64,000 nucleotides of DNA from the NCBI RefSeq assembly GCF_001659685.2, contig NZ_LXYE02000024.1, positions 186,001-250,000 on the forward strand, written 5' to 3'. Source of the DNA: Labilibacter marinus (GTDB lineage Bacteria > Bacteroidota > Bacteroidia > Bacteroidales > Marinilabiliaceae). Shown piece by piece: positions 56,584-64,000 of this stretch; positions within the stretch are counted from its first letter, which is position 1, and the number at the start of each line of letters is the position of its first letter. The notes under the pieces are model-generated. The model was not told where the DNA came from. It worked only from the letters and a program-made list of their open reading frames with translations, and searched no databases. A program made the translations under genes and the position numbers.

Positions 56584-57282
56584 ATGAAAATTTTTCTTTT
56601 GATATTAATTGAAATTATTGCTTTCGAGAATACTTTTTGTCAAACTGAAGGTTTTACTGCTGAGCAAAAAAGGACTATAAAAGTTCTTCATTCTTATAAT
56701 TTAGGATTAGGATTACAAAAAAAACTAATTGACCTTGATACATGTTTATTTTACTCCAATAACTTAAGTCCTGAAAATATAGTTTTCATCAATAAACAAC
56801 CAAGAAAATACACATATTGGATTCCTTCGATAAGTGAGAGAATTTTTAAAAGAGATTTAAGAAAGGAATTAAAATATTGGACAAAAGATGAACCTGACTG
56901 GTATGATGGAACGGTAATCTCATGCTACAGAAATGGTGATATTATTGTACATGAGTATTATGACTTCGAATACGAGATTTTGGACTCAAATAAATTAAGA
57001 TTTAAAACTGCTCATCTAATAAATGAGAATAATAAGACCATATTTAAAGATATTATTGTCAACATTGATTTATTAAAAGTGCCTAATAATGACACTCTGA
57101 GAATAACTCAATCTAATTATAGAATCAAACAAACAAGAATAATTGACGATTTAATTGAAATTGAAATAACAGGCAATGACTTTTATGAAAGGTATCTTTT
57201 TGAAAAAAATGAATTAATTTACATCAAAAGGAATGATTATAACTCATATTGCCGACTTGACAAAATGGAATATAATGAATAA
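56584..57282 (+). CDS. Exported protein of unknown function, cassette-like gene
   Basis: The 232-residue protein has a signal peptide (ENTFCQ, about 20) and no recognised domain. The mature part is charged, with many Tyr, Asp and Lys and a strand-rich ending (LFEKNELIYIKRNDY). It is flanked by attC-like elements 1 and 2, and element 2 starts 4 bp after its stop codon, a spacing typical of integron cassettes. Base composition is AT-rich (about one third GC) like its neighbours in this block. Function unknown. Confidence 0.65.
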   Translation: MKIFLLILIEIIAFENTFCQTEGFTAEQKRTIKVLHSYNLGLGLQKKLIDLDTCLFYSNNLSPENIVFINKQPRKYTYWIPSISERIFKRDLRKELKYWTKDEPDWYDGTVISCYRNGDIIVHEYYDFEYEILDSNKLRFKTAHLINENNKTIFKDIIVNIDLLKVPNNDTLRITQSNYRIKQTRIIDDLIEIEITGNDFYERYLFEKNELIYIKRNDYNSYCRLDKMEYNE

Positions 57283-57286
57283 CGCA

Positions 57287-57481
57287 GCCTAACAATAAAT
57301 AAAGGGCATAGGCTGTCAGCATAAATTTGGGAGGTTCGTACTTTTAATAAGTTCGCCGAAGCTTTTGCTTCGGCTAGTGAAAAGAATAAATTTATAACCA
57401 AAACAAAAGCTTCGGCTTAGCGGAGTTTGGAAAGTTTGGTTCGTTAAATTGCCATACGTTTCATCTAGCCAACCGTTGGGC
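57287..57481. repeat. attC-like element 2 (best-conserved)
   Basis: GCCTAAC (57287-57293) fits RYYYAAC and GTTGGGC (57475-57481) fits GTTRRRY, and the two pair with one G-U. Between them is an internal hairpin GCCGAAGC (57355-57362) with GCTTCGGC (57367-57374), repeated in part at 57409-57416. The 195 bp is long for an attC site but within the range of long ones. It contains no gene. Confidence 0.6.
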
Positions 57482-57543
57482 TTCAAAACCCAGCAGCCAT
57501 TAACTACACTGTAAATTTTAAGAACTACATATAAAAACCTAAC

Positions 57544-58035
57544 ATGAAAATCGAATTTATTATTATTATTGGAATCGTAATCGTTATAGGAATCATTTTT
57601 CTCATCTCAAAGATGTCTGGAAATCAGAAACCAAAAGTTCAAGTTGCAAGACAAATAAAATTAGACCAACTTGAATCAATAATGGAACATTTAAAAAACA
57701 AAGAACTTGAATATGATTTCTTTGGAATAACTTCAAAAGGGACTGACTGTATTTATTTTGCTGACAACAATGGTAAAATAAATATTGAATATGAAGTTAT
57801 GGCAAATGAACAAAAACCATACGTTGACAAAATCAAGGATTTTGCTAAATCAAATGGATTTCAAATCGTAAAAACGACCTACGGAAATAAGCCTCAATAT
57901 GAAGACTTGAAAGAAGCACCAGTATATAAACTTGACATTAATGCTGACTTAAAAACTGCTTCGGACATTGGAAAACAAATTATGACTGAAATATTTGGGA
58001 ATGACATGTCGACTAATTTTGACATTGTACCTTAA
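57544..58035 (+). CDS. Small membrane-anchored protein of unknown function, cassette-like gene
   Basis: The 163-residue protein starts with a very hydrophobic segment (IIIIGIVIVIGIIFLI, about 5-21) that is more a membrane anchor than a cleaved signal. The rest is soluble and charged, predicted alpha/beta (LESIMEHLKNKELEYDFFGI, DIGKQIMTEIFG). No known family is recognised. It starts 63 bp after element 2 and ends 31 bp before element 3, consistent with a one-gene cassette. Confidence 0.62.
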   Translation: MKIEFIIIIGIVIVIGIIFLISKMSGNQKPKVQVARQIKLDQLESIMEHLKNKELEYDFFGITSKGTDCIYFADNNGKINIEYEVMANEQKPYVDKIKDFAKSNGFQIVKTTYGNKPQYEDLKEAPVYKLDINADLKTASDIGKQIMTEIFGNDMSTNFDIVP

Positions 58036-58065
58036 AGCATTTTACTAAAGGAAATAATAACGAAA

Positions 58066-58191
58066 CGCCAACAAAACTAATACGTAATGAGGAGATAGTT
58101 CTTTTATGGAAGTTTGCAGGGCGTTTTGGGGCGCCAAATTTTCGTCCCAAATACTTATTCAGTTTAAGGTAAAATATCAAAACCGTTGAAA
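58066..58191. repeat. attC-like element 3 (degenerate)
   Basis: ATAACGAAACGCCAACA (58057-58073) recalls the start of element 2, and GTTGAAA (58185-58191) only partly fits GTTRRRY. The interior has a GGGCG...CGCC stem. The gene at 58206 follows after 15 bp. The match to attC is weak on its own; it counts mainly because of its position. Confidence 0.35.
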
Positions 58192-58205
58192 TTAATCGAG
58201 AAATC

Positions 58206-59009
58206 ATGCAAAGAAGTATAGTCATTATAATGTTGTTTATCACTTTAGTCGTGAAAGGGCAAAGTTTCTTGATTGGACATACCGAAATTGTGAGTGATAG
58301 TATTAATAGGGCATGGTATAATTTCGAGATAGTTGATAGTATAGTATATCCTGATACATATGGATTTGTTGTTAACCCCGAAATAGTTCCTAAGAACTTT
58401 ATTTCAGAGACTGAGAAAAAGTACTTGCGCTATTCTAAACGTAATCCGTATTCTAAGGAATTCTTTGGTAAATACTACCCAGATAGTAGCTATTTAGAAT
58501 ACATGACAGAATTCAAGGAAAAAATAGATTATTATAAAATAGAAGCATCAAGAGTACATGATTATAATAATAGCCTAGACAGACTTATTCTCTTTCAGAA
58601 CACTTCAACAGATACCATTAAGTTCCCAACCCAAGACGGAAGTTTAATTGGATTATTAGAATCAAAGGAGAATAGAGAGCAATGGAAGCCGATTGAGTAT
58701 TGGTGGTATAGTTGGTGCGGAAATAGTTTTAGTTGGATAGACCTATTACCAAGTCAGACTCTAAAAATAGGATTTAATAGTAGGACTGGTAATAATAAAG
58801 TGTTTCTGCGTTATAAAATTCATGGAAGTGATACGATTTATTTATCTCCAAAATTTGATGGTTACATATCACCCACACAATCCGTTTTTACCAAGAATTT
58901 AGAACAACGTATGAGGAGAAAAAATCATGGAGTTTCATTTCTAGATACGATAAGGTATGGAATGTGCGAAGAAAATGATATTGAATTGAACATAATAATA
59001 GAGGAGTAG
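58206..59009 (+). CDS. Exported protein of unknown function, cassette-like gene
   Basis: The 267-residue protein has a signal peptide (LVVKGQ, about 19). The mature protein is rich in Tyr, Ser and Asp; YWWYSWCGNSFSWIDLLP (about 160-178) is the most distinctive stretch. No known family is recognised. It begins just after element 3. No attC-like site is clear behind it; two hairpins follow at 59161 and 59305, the second close to the convergent HU gene. Confidence 0.6.
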   Translation: MQRSIVIIMLFITLVVKGQSFLIGHTEIVSDSINRAWYNFEIVDSIVYPDTYGFVVNPEIVPKNFISETEKKYLRYSKRNPYSKEFFGKYYPDSSYLEYMTEFKEKIDYYKIEASRVHDYNNSLDRLILFQNTSTDTIKFPTQDGSLIGLLESKENREQWKPIEYWWYSWCGNSFSWIDLLPSQTLKIGFNSRTGNNKVFLRYKIHGSDTIYLSPKFDGYISPTQSVFTKNLEQRMRRKNHGVSFLDTIRYGMCEENDIELNIIIEE

Positions 59010-59160
59010 AAACTGACAAGTCCAATGATTTGAATTATATCATGTATAATTTGTAATGTTTAGGGGAGCGCTATAAGTAATTAGCGAAAATATTAAACAG
59101 ACTTTAAAATATAAACTACCCCTTCCCATTATACCTAATCAACCAGTTCTTTGAATAATA

Positions 59161-59207
59161 AGAGCCAAACTCATAGAGTAAAAATCACGATTCTTTGATT
59201 TGGCTCT
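59161..59207 (+). other. Long-loop hairpin in the gap after the last cassette-like gene
   Basis: AGAGCCAAA (59161-59169) pairs perfectly with TTTGGCTCT (59199-59207) across a 29-nt loop. The stem shares AGAGCCAA with the terminator at 59308, suggesting duplication of a terminator-like unit. No gene is visible between 59010 and 59393. Confidence 0.5.
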
Positions 59208-59304
59208 ATCCTAGTTGCGAAACTAAGTTTTTTTAAGTCTCCACGCGTTTCTTTCAGGTAGCCACCCTAATCCTCACCGTAAAACTTAATTACCAATCGT
59301 AAAA

Positions 59305-59335
59305 AAAAGAGCCAACCCATAAAGGTTGGTTCTTT
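59305..59335. terminator. Bidirectional terminator between convergent genes
   Basis: AGAGCCAACC (59308-59317) pairs with GGTTGGTTCT (59324-59333), one G-U, flanked by A run on the left and T run on the right. It can serve the + gene ending at 59009 and the minus-strand HU gene ending at 59394. Confidence 0.85.
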
Positions 59336-59393
59336 ATATAATCATATATCCTGCATGCACTTAAATTCGCACTGTTATTTAATAGCTGATCAA

Positions 59394-59768
59394 CTATTTT
59401 TCAAATTTTGCTTTAACTATTTCTTCTTTAATTAGCTTGCCGGGCGTAAAAAGTACTTTTAAACCTTTTATTTTACTAACGTTAAATTCTTCTTCAGTAT
59501 CAACACCTTCGCTACTAAACGAAATGCGTAAGGTGCCAAGTTCGCCTAAGCTAACACTGTTTCCATCCAATAAATACTTGGGTATTTGATCTACTAAATT
59601 CATGAGTGTATTTTGAATATCACCTCTACTTAAGGAAGAAATATCGGCAATATCTTTACTAATGGCCGCGACGCTCTTTGTGCCTTTTTTTACATGGGTA
59701 GCGTATTTTTTTTGAGGTGCGCTAGGATCACCTGGGTTTCTACGTTCTATTAGTTTATACTTTAACAT
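59394..59768 (-). CDS. HU-HIG family DNA-binding protein
   Basis: The 124-residue basic protein resembles the Bacteroidota HU-HIG group (PF18291): MLKYKLIERRNPGDP start, SRGDIQNTLMNLVDQIPKYLLDGNSVSLGELGTLRIS and an extended C-terminal arm (KGLKVLFTPGKLIKEEI). It binds and bends DNA as a nucleoid protein. The reading direction is away from the receptor gene, and the 22-bp palindrome array at 59904 lies 136 bp upstream of its start. Whether it binds the array is unknown. Confidence 0.9.
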   Translation of the reverse strand: MLKYKLIERRNPGDPSAPQKKYATHVKKGTKSVAAISKDIADISSLSRGDIQNTLMNLVDQIPKYLLDGNSVSLGELGTLRISFSSEGVDTEEEFNVSKIKGLKVLFTPGKLIKEEIVKAKFEK

Positions 59769-59903
59769 AGTGATTGTTTTGGATTAAAAATTAAAATTGA
59801 TTCATCTATGTGCAAAATGGTATAATACACTGGATTATGATTATCGTTAAGATAAATAATGTTTATCAATTCTAAGGTTATATTAGTAGTTTAAAGGCAA
59901 TTT

Positions 59904-60031
59904 TTTTAATAACTATAGAGAAATATTAGCCTATTTAAGGAAGGTAAATTCCATAGTTATGGAAAAATAATTTTATAACTATGAAAAAATATTTCTATAA
60001 CTATAGAAATATTCTTCCATTACTATCGTAA
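59904..60031. promoter_or_regulatory. Phased array of palindromes with a 22-bp period
   Basis: Palindrome centres fall at 59912.5, 59934.5, 59956.5, 59978.5, 60000.5 and 60022.5, always 22 bp apart. The core is ATAACTAT or its complement. The best copies are AATATTTCTATA-AC-TATAGAAATATT (59988-60013, perfect 12-bp arms) and TTCCATA-GT-TATGGAA (59949-59964, perfect 7-bp arms); 59934.5 is degenerate. Being two helical turns apart, sites face the same side of the DNA. The array lies between the divergent HU and receptor genes, 215 bp before the latter. The remaining bases from 59769 to 60245 show no gene. Confidence 0.75.
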
Positions 60032-60245
60032 TTTGCTACAATGCATTATCACCATTCATTTACTCCAATATTTCAAGTAAGTACATCCTTAGTTTTATTA
60101 ATACAATAAATAATATTGTTCGTAATGTTCATTTAGTATGGGTGTTATGGCTTTGTTCTGTTTTTTCTTCTAAAATTTTTATGGAATTCAATTGGTGTAT
60201 GCATCCTATCATAAACTGATTGAAAAACCTTAAAAATATTTGTTT

Positions 60246-63110
60246 ATGAATAAGTTCCGATGTCTAAAACTCATTCTATTTATTAATCTACTTTTTATTT
60301 GCGCTACACTACTGCAGGCCCAAACCGAAGTAATTACTGTAATGGGCACCATGACCGACAGTGAAGGTCTTGGAATACCAGGTGTCAATGTTTATATAAA
60401 AGGTACTAAAGAAGGTACTATATGCGATTTTGACGGGCATTACACACTAAAAGCACCTTTGGGTTCTACCATCTGTTTTAGTTTTATTGGTATGAAAACA
60501 CAAGAAGCGGTGGTTACACGTGCAGGACTGAATCCCGTAGGTTCAAAATCTATTATTCCATACAGTTACGGTACCGAAGTAGAACGTGTAGCTATTGTTG
60601 AGCAAACACAGGCTAATATTGATTCTATTGTTTATACCAATAGGATGAAGAAATACAGAAAGTATGTATCTGATGCTTCGGTATTAAAAATGTACGAGCA
60701 AGCAACTAGTGAGGCATCTAAAGTGCAAACTGGGCGGGCAAAAAGACAAATACAACGCTACACCAACCCTTACCGAAGTCGTTTTTTTAGTTTGGGTAAT
60801 ATTCAGGTAGAAACCCAATTTTCGATGGTTAATGTTGGAAGAACGCCTGAGCTTCAAAGCAAGTATGCACAAGGGCGACCATTAAATGGTAACCTAAGCT
60901 ATCAAGGTCCGGAAACCGGAGAACAATATTCGTGGGGACCATCTATTAAGAATTTAGAGTACGACGGCGTACCTACCAGTTACGATAAAAATGGTTCTAT
61001 AGTAGTAAAGGGTTTAGGAAACGGTGGAGCAGCTAAGGCATATCACCAGAGCGATATTTTTAAGGAGGGATATAACGCATCGGTAGGCATTACTTTATAC
61101 CATATGTTATTGGGTAAAAAGTCATCTTTACACTACCAAAATGATAAAGGTAAAGGCATATTACCTAATGAGGCGAATCAACGCCATGTGTTACGATACA
61201 TATTTAATCAAGGAGAGCGCTTTAATATTTCACTAAACTATACTAATAATAAGCTTTTGTTTAAGGATGGCTTAATGCAATCGCGTACATTGGCTGGTGC
61301 TTATTTAACGCCACCAACTTTTGATAATACCTACGGTTTATCAAGCAAGGAAGCCATGGAGCATGGCGAGAGTATTTATCATCCTGATGGCTCTATTCGA
61401 AGTGCATCTATAGGGCAATTAGATAATCCATACTACCTGGCTCAGCAAGGGGCAAATAGTAATTCTACTCACTCCTTATACTATAAAGCAGAATATAAAG
61501 TTAGGTGGAACAATGGCCAAGTAAATATGGATGTGTCGGGTGAGAACTATCATAATCGTCGACACTTGTCCTTTCCGCAAAGTACTGTTGGTATGCCCAA
61601 TGGCCGAAGAAGTGAACGAATAGAAGACCAGGATAATTATTTTGCAGGTGCTCAGTTAAATCAATCCATCAGCAATAAGTTAAGACTACTTGTTCCTATG
61701 CGAGCCGAATATCATCAATACAAAAGAAGTCTGAAGTTGGATAATTCAAATCAGAATAATAATAACCAAGAAAGGTTTTTATATACAGCCAACCCTCACC
61801 TTACATTGCAAGACTACGGAGAGTACTACCACGTTGAATTAGGAAGTAATATATATACTTCTTCCACAACAAACCAAGTCTATATCAAGCCAAATATAGG
61901 CGCTTATATATTGCCGTTTAATCTTTTAGATAATTGGTTTTGTTGGGATACACATTATGTGATGGACCATTTTAAGTTAAGGTATAACTATGTTTCGCAA
62001 ATGAATGAACAAGATTTTCAAACACAAGCTGGATTATCTAATTCATTATTATACCATGTGGCAGATGCCCATACCTATTTTGAAGATATTGAAATTGCTT
62101 TTGATAGCTCCCTTAAACCCGAAATAGTTACCAAGCACGACTTTGGTGCAGATATGTCGTTTATGCATGGAAAAATACGTTCGGAGTTTAACCTTTATTC
62201 GTCGGTACGAGAGCAAAGCATTTTTCCAGTAGTACAGGGGGATGCATTATATTTTAAGAATACCGGAAAAATAGTTACACGTGGTTGGGAGCAATCCATT
62301 AGTGCTCGTATTCTGAATCGTGATTTTCGTTGGAAAGCTAGCATGACCATGGCTCAAATTAAAGCAGAGGTAGAAAGTGTTGATGACAATACCCCTATAG
62401 CTGTAGCAGGATTTAAAGATGTACACATTGCTTTAATAAAACGGCATGCACCTGGAGTTATTAGAGGAAATGCATATTTAAGAAATGAACAGGGAGAAAA
62501 GGTAATAGGTGCTGATGGTTTTCCGTTGGTAGATAACGAACTAAAGGTGATTGGTGACCCAAATCCAGATTACTTATTAGGTCTCAACAACACTTTCTCC
62601 ATTGAAGGTATGGAATGGGGTTTTAATATAGATTGTGTTTTAGGAGGTGATGTTTGGAATGGTACCCAAGCAGCGCTCGATTATCGCGGCGTTTCTCAAT
62701 CAACAGCGCAACAAAGAAACGTTAACGATTTTATTTTTGATGGCGTTCGCCAGGATGGTTCGGTTAATAATACCATGGTTGATTTTGCACCTAGAGATGG
62801 AAGTGTGGAGGGGAACCGTTGGGTACGATATGGTAGTGGTGGTGTAGCCGAGGATTATATTGAGGATGCTTCCCGATTGGTGTTGAAAGAAGTGTATTTT
62901 AGGTATACTTTCCCCAAGTATCTGGTAAATCGATGGGGACTACAGAATTTATCCGTTGCTGTTAATGCCAACAACTTGGTAACCATATCGGGCTACCGCG
63001 GAAATTTAGGTTCTAATACATTATGGGGTCATCATAACACCATGGGCTTAGATTACTTTAATAGTCCGCAAACCCGCAGTTATTCCACCTCTTTAAAAAT
63101 TACGTTTTAA
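60246..63110 (+). CDS. TonB-dependent receptor-like outer-membrane protein, with carboxypeptidase-like N-domain
   Basis: The ATG at 60246 is preferred to the in-frame TTG at 60240. The 954-residue protein has a signal peptide (LLQAQ, about 26), a carboxypeptidase-regulatory-like domain (about 30-105, GVNVYIKGTKEGTICDFDG) and a long C-terminal beta-barrel like the SusC/RagA group (repeated Tyr/Asn-rich strands, ending TSLKITF with terminal Phe). The usual plug motif VVVVGYGT was not found, so the plug is divergent. It may import a ligand or act as a surface channel for a partner. The gene downstream, 22 bp away, is the likely partner. No SusD gene follows. Confidence 0.75.
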   Translation: MNKFRCLKLILFINLLFICATLLQAQTEVITVMGTMTDSEGLGIPGVNVYIKGTKEGTICDFDGHYTLKAPLGSTICFSFIGMKTQEAVVTRAGLNPVGSKSIIPYSYGTEVERVAIVEQTQANIDSIVYTNRMKKYRKYVSDASVLKMYEQATSEASKVQTGRAKRQIQRYTNPYRSRFFSLGNIQVETQFSMVNVGRTPELQSKYAQGRPLNGNLSYQGPETGEQYSWGPSIKNLEYDGVPTSYDKNGSIVVKGLGNGGAAKAYHQSDIFKEGYNASVGITLYHMLLGKKSSLHYQNDKGKGILPNEANQRHVLRYIFNQGERFNISLNYTNNKLLFKDGLMQSRTLAGAYLTPPTFDNTYGLSSKEAMEHGESIYHPDGSIRSASIGQLDNPYYLAQQGANSNSTHSLYYKAEYKVRWNNGQVNMDVSGENYHNRRHLSFPQSTVGMPNGRRSERIEDQDNYFAGAQLNQSISNKLRLLVPMRAEYHQYKRSLKLDNSNQNNNNQERFLYTANPHLTLQDYGEYYHVELGSNIYTSSTTNQVYIKPNIGAYILPFNLLDNWFCWDTHYVMDHFKLRYNYVSQMNEQDFQTQAGLSNSLLYHVADAHTYFEDIEIAFDSSLKPEIVTKHDFGADMSFMHGKIRSEFNLYSSVREQSIFPVVQGDALYFKNTGKIVTRGWEQSISARILNRDFRWKASMTMAQIKAEVESVDDNTPIAVAGFKDVHIALIKRHAPGVIRGNAYLRNEQGEKVIGADGFPLVDNELKVIGDPNPDYLLGLNNTFSIEGMEWGFNIDCVLGGDVWNGTQAALDYRGVSQSTAQQRNVNDFIFDGVRQDGSVNNTMVDFAPRDGSVEGNRWVRYGSGGVAEDYIEDASRLVLKEVYFRYTFPKYLVNRWGLQNLSVAVNANNLVTISGYRGNLGSNTLWGHHNTMGLDYFNSPQTRSYSTSLKITF

Positions 63111-63132
63111 CTAAACCCTAAAAACTACAACG

Positions 63133-64000
63133 ATGAAGATTAGAAATTATATATGGACCGCCTGCTTTGTTACTTTATTAATCATCATGTCTGGCTTTAC
63201 CCAGTCCGAAGAGATTTTTTTACAATACTTACAGAAGAAACTGAGCGAATACAATCTGTTATATTCTTCGGAAAAAGCCTATCTGCATACCGATAAAACA
63301 TTTTATAAACCAGGTGATGATATTTGGATTGCAGGATATGTAAGCGATGGTATATCGCACAAGCCTTCCCAAATAAGTAATGTATTGTACATAGAGTTGA
63401 TTGACCCCAAAGGAACTACCCTTAGCAAACAAATGTTTAAAGTAAAAGAGGGTAAGTGCGAGGCTCATTTATCTATCCCCATGGAGGCTCCAGGAGGTTT
63501 GTATAAACTGAAAGCCTCTACTAAATGGATGAGCAACTTTAAGGATAAAATGATTTTTGAGAAGGACTTGCAAGTGCAGAAAATTGCCAAGCCAAGTATA
63601 TTGTCGGTGCTGGATTTTGCTAAAGAAGCCTATGGAGCATCTGATACCGTTATGGCCAAGCTAAACCTGCGAGATCTTAGTAATAGTCCTATCCGTAATA
63701 ATAAAGTAGACTTCACCGTTCAGTTAAGTGGTAGTTTATATTCTAGAGGAGAAGCCCAAACGAATGCTAATGGCGATGTAGATATCAGCTTTGTTTTACC
63801 TCAAAAGCTTAACTCCTCAGATGGTGTTTTAAATGTGTTGCTCTCGCATCAGGGCCGCAATGAATCTATTTCTGGAGCTATACCTATTGTACTTCATAAA
63901 ATAGATTTACAATTTATGCCCGAAGGCGGAGATGCCATTGACCAACTACCTTGTAAAATGGCTTTTAAGGCTTTAAATGAGTTTGGCAAACCAGCCTATG
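63133..64000 (+). CDS. MG2-type exported protein, 3' end missing
   Basis: The ATG at 63133 gives an open frame to the window end, 289 codons. A signal peptide (SGFTQS, about 22) is followed by YLHTDKTFYKPGDDIWIAGY (about 54-73), the typical start of alpha-2-macroglobulin MG2-like proteins of Bacteroidota, then strands with GGLYKLKASTKWM and PEGGDAIDQLPCKMAF. Such genes regularly pair with TonB-receptor-like genes, and some carry a plug domain of their own beyond the part seen here. It is 22 bp from the receptor gene, one operon. Function unknown; surface or periplasmic location is likely. Confidence 0.75.
   Translation, partial: MKIRNYIWTACFVTLLIIMSGFTQSEEIFLQYLQKKLSEYNLLYSSEKAYLHTDKTFYKPGDDIWIAGYVSDGISHKPSQISNVLYIELIDPKGTTLSKQMFKVKEGKCEAHLSIPMEAPGGLYKLKASTKWMSNFKDKMIFEKDLQVQKIAKPSILSVLDFAKEAYGASDTVMAKLNLRDLSNSPIRNNKVDFTVQLSGSLYSRGEAQTNANGDVDISFVLPQKLNSSDGVLNVLLSHQGRNESISGAIPIVLHKIDLQFMPEGGDAIDQLPCKMAFKALNEFGKPAY

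Noticed and set aside
57355-57374. Intrinsic terminator after the gene ending at 57282
   Set aside because: The GCCGAAGC stem lacks a T tract and lies 73 bp past the stop codon inside an attC-like element, where such stems are expected.
59904-60031. CRISPR array
   Set aside because: The period is 22 bp with palindromic units and no unique spacers between repeats, so it is not CRISPR-like. Treated as a regulatory array.

Overview
The window looks like chromosomal DNA of a marine, T9SS-bearing polysaccharide degrader of the Bacteroidota, plausibly Marinilabiliales-like; this is inferred from gene content. Supporting signs are low GC, Bacteroidota-type -7 promoter elements (TAnnTTTG), type IX secretion C-terminal domains on several enzymes, lipoprotein signal peptides, an HU-HIG DNA-binding protein and a SusC-like outer-membrane protein. 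No rRNA, tRNA or CRISPR array was seen.

Positions 1-43445 are the right-hand part of a large polysaccharide utilisation locus, all on the + strand. In order it encodes a GH59-like enzyme (cut by the left edge), a PF05426 alginate-lyase-like lipoprotein, a GH2, a GH39-like enzyme, a T9SS-secreted clan GH-A enzyme, a second GH2, a GH39-like lipoprotein, a GH106, a small T9SS-secreted protein, a third GH39-like enzyme with a T9SS tail, an S1 sulfatase, two tandem heparinase-like polysaccharide lyases, a third GH2, a GH3, a GH78, a fucose/arabinose-isomerase-like protein and a second GH78. Three alpha-L-rhamnosidase families, a sulfatase and uronate-type lyases suggest a sulfated, rhamnose- and uronate-containing glycan such as an ulvan-like algal polysaccharide. 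That target is inference. No SusC/SusD pair for this locus lies in the window, so it probably continues to the left.

Five transcription units of this locus share one gapless regulatory module (at about 3136, 6439, 10374, 18113 and 22150). Each has a 37-bp dyad, a conserved block starting 30 bp from the dyad centre, and a TAnnTTTG element starting exactly 79 bp from that centre. One shared activator, not encoded here, probably controls them. Strong hairpin terminators at about 6372, 14292, 19167 and 38447 divide the locus further.

Positions 43446-49760 hold a methyl-accepting chemotaxis protein, a convergent orphan sensor histidine kinase and an IS66-family element (47920-49521) with recognisable terminal inverted repeats. 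Positions 49761-53882 are a minus-strand group: NAD kinase, a ThuA-like protein followed by the 3' remnant of a sugar phosphate isomerase/epimerase gene, an NTP/NDP-exchange-like transporter and an exported SDR oxidoreductase. A divergent TPR/HTH membrane regulator follows.

Positions 55862-59009 hold four small genes of unknown function separated by three elements resembling integron attC sites, so this looks like a small cassette array without a visible integrase. Downstream lie a minus-strand HU-HIG protein and a divergent TonB-dependent receptor-like gene with an MG2-type exported protein (cut by the right edge). Between HU and the receptor is a phased array of palindromes repeating every 22 bp.
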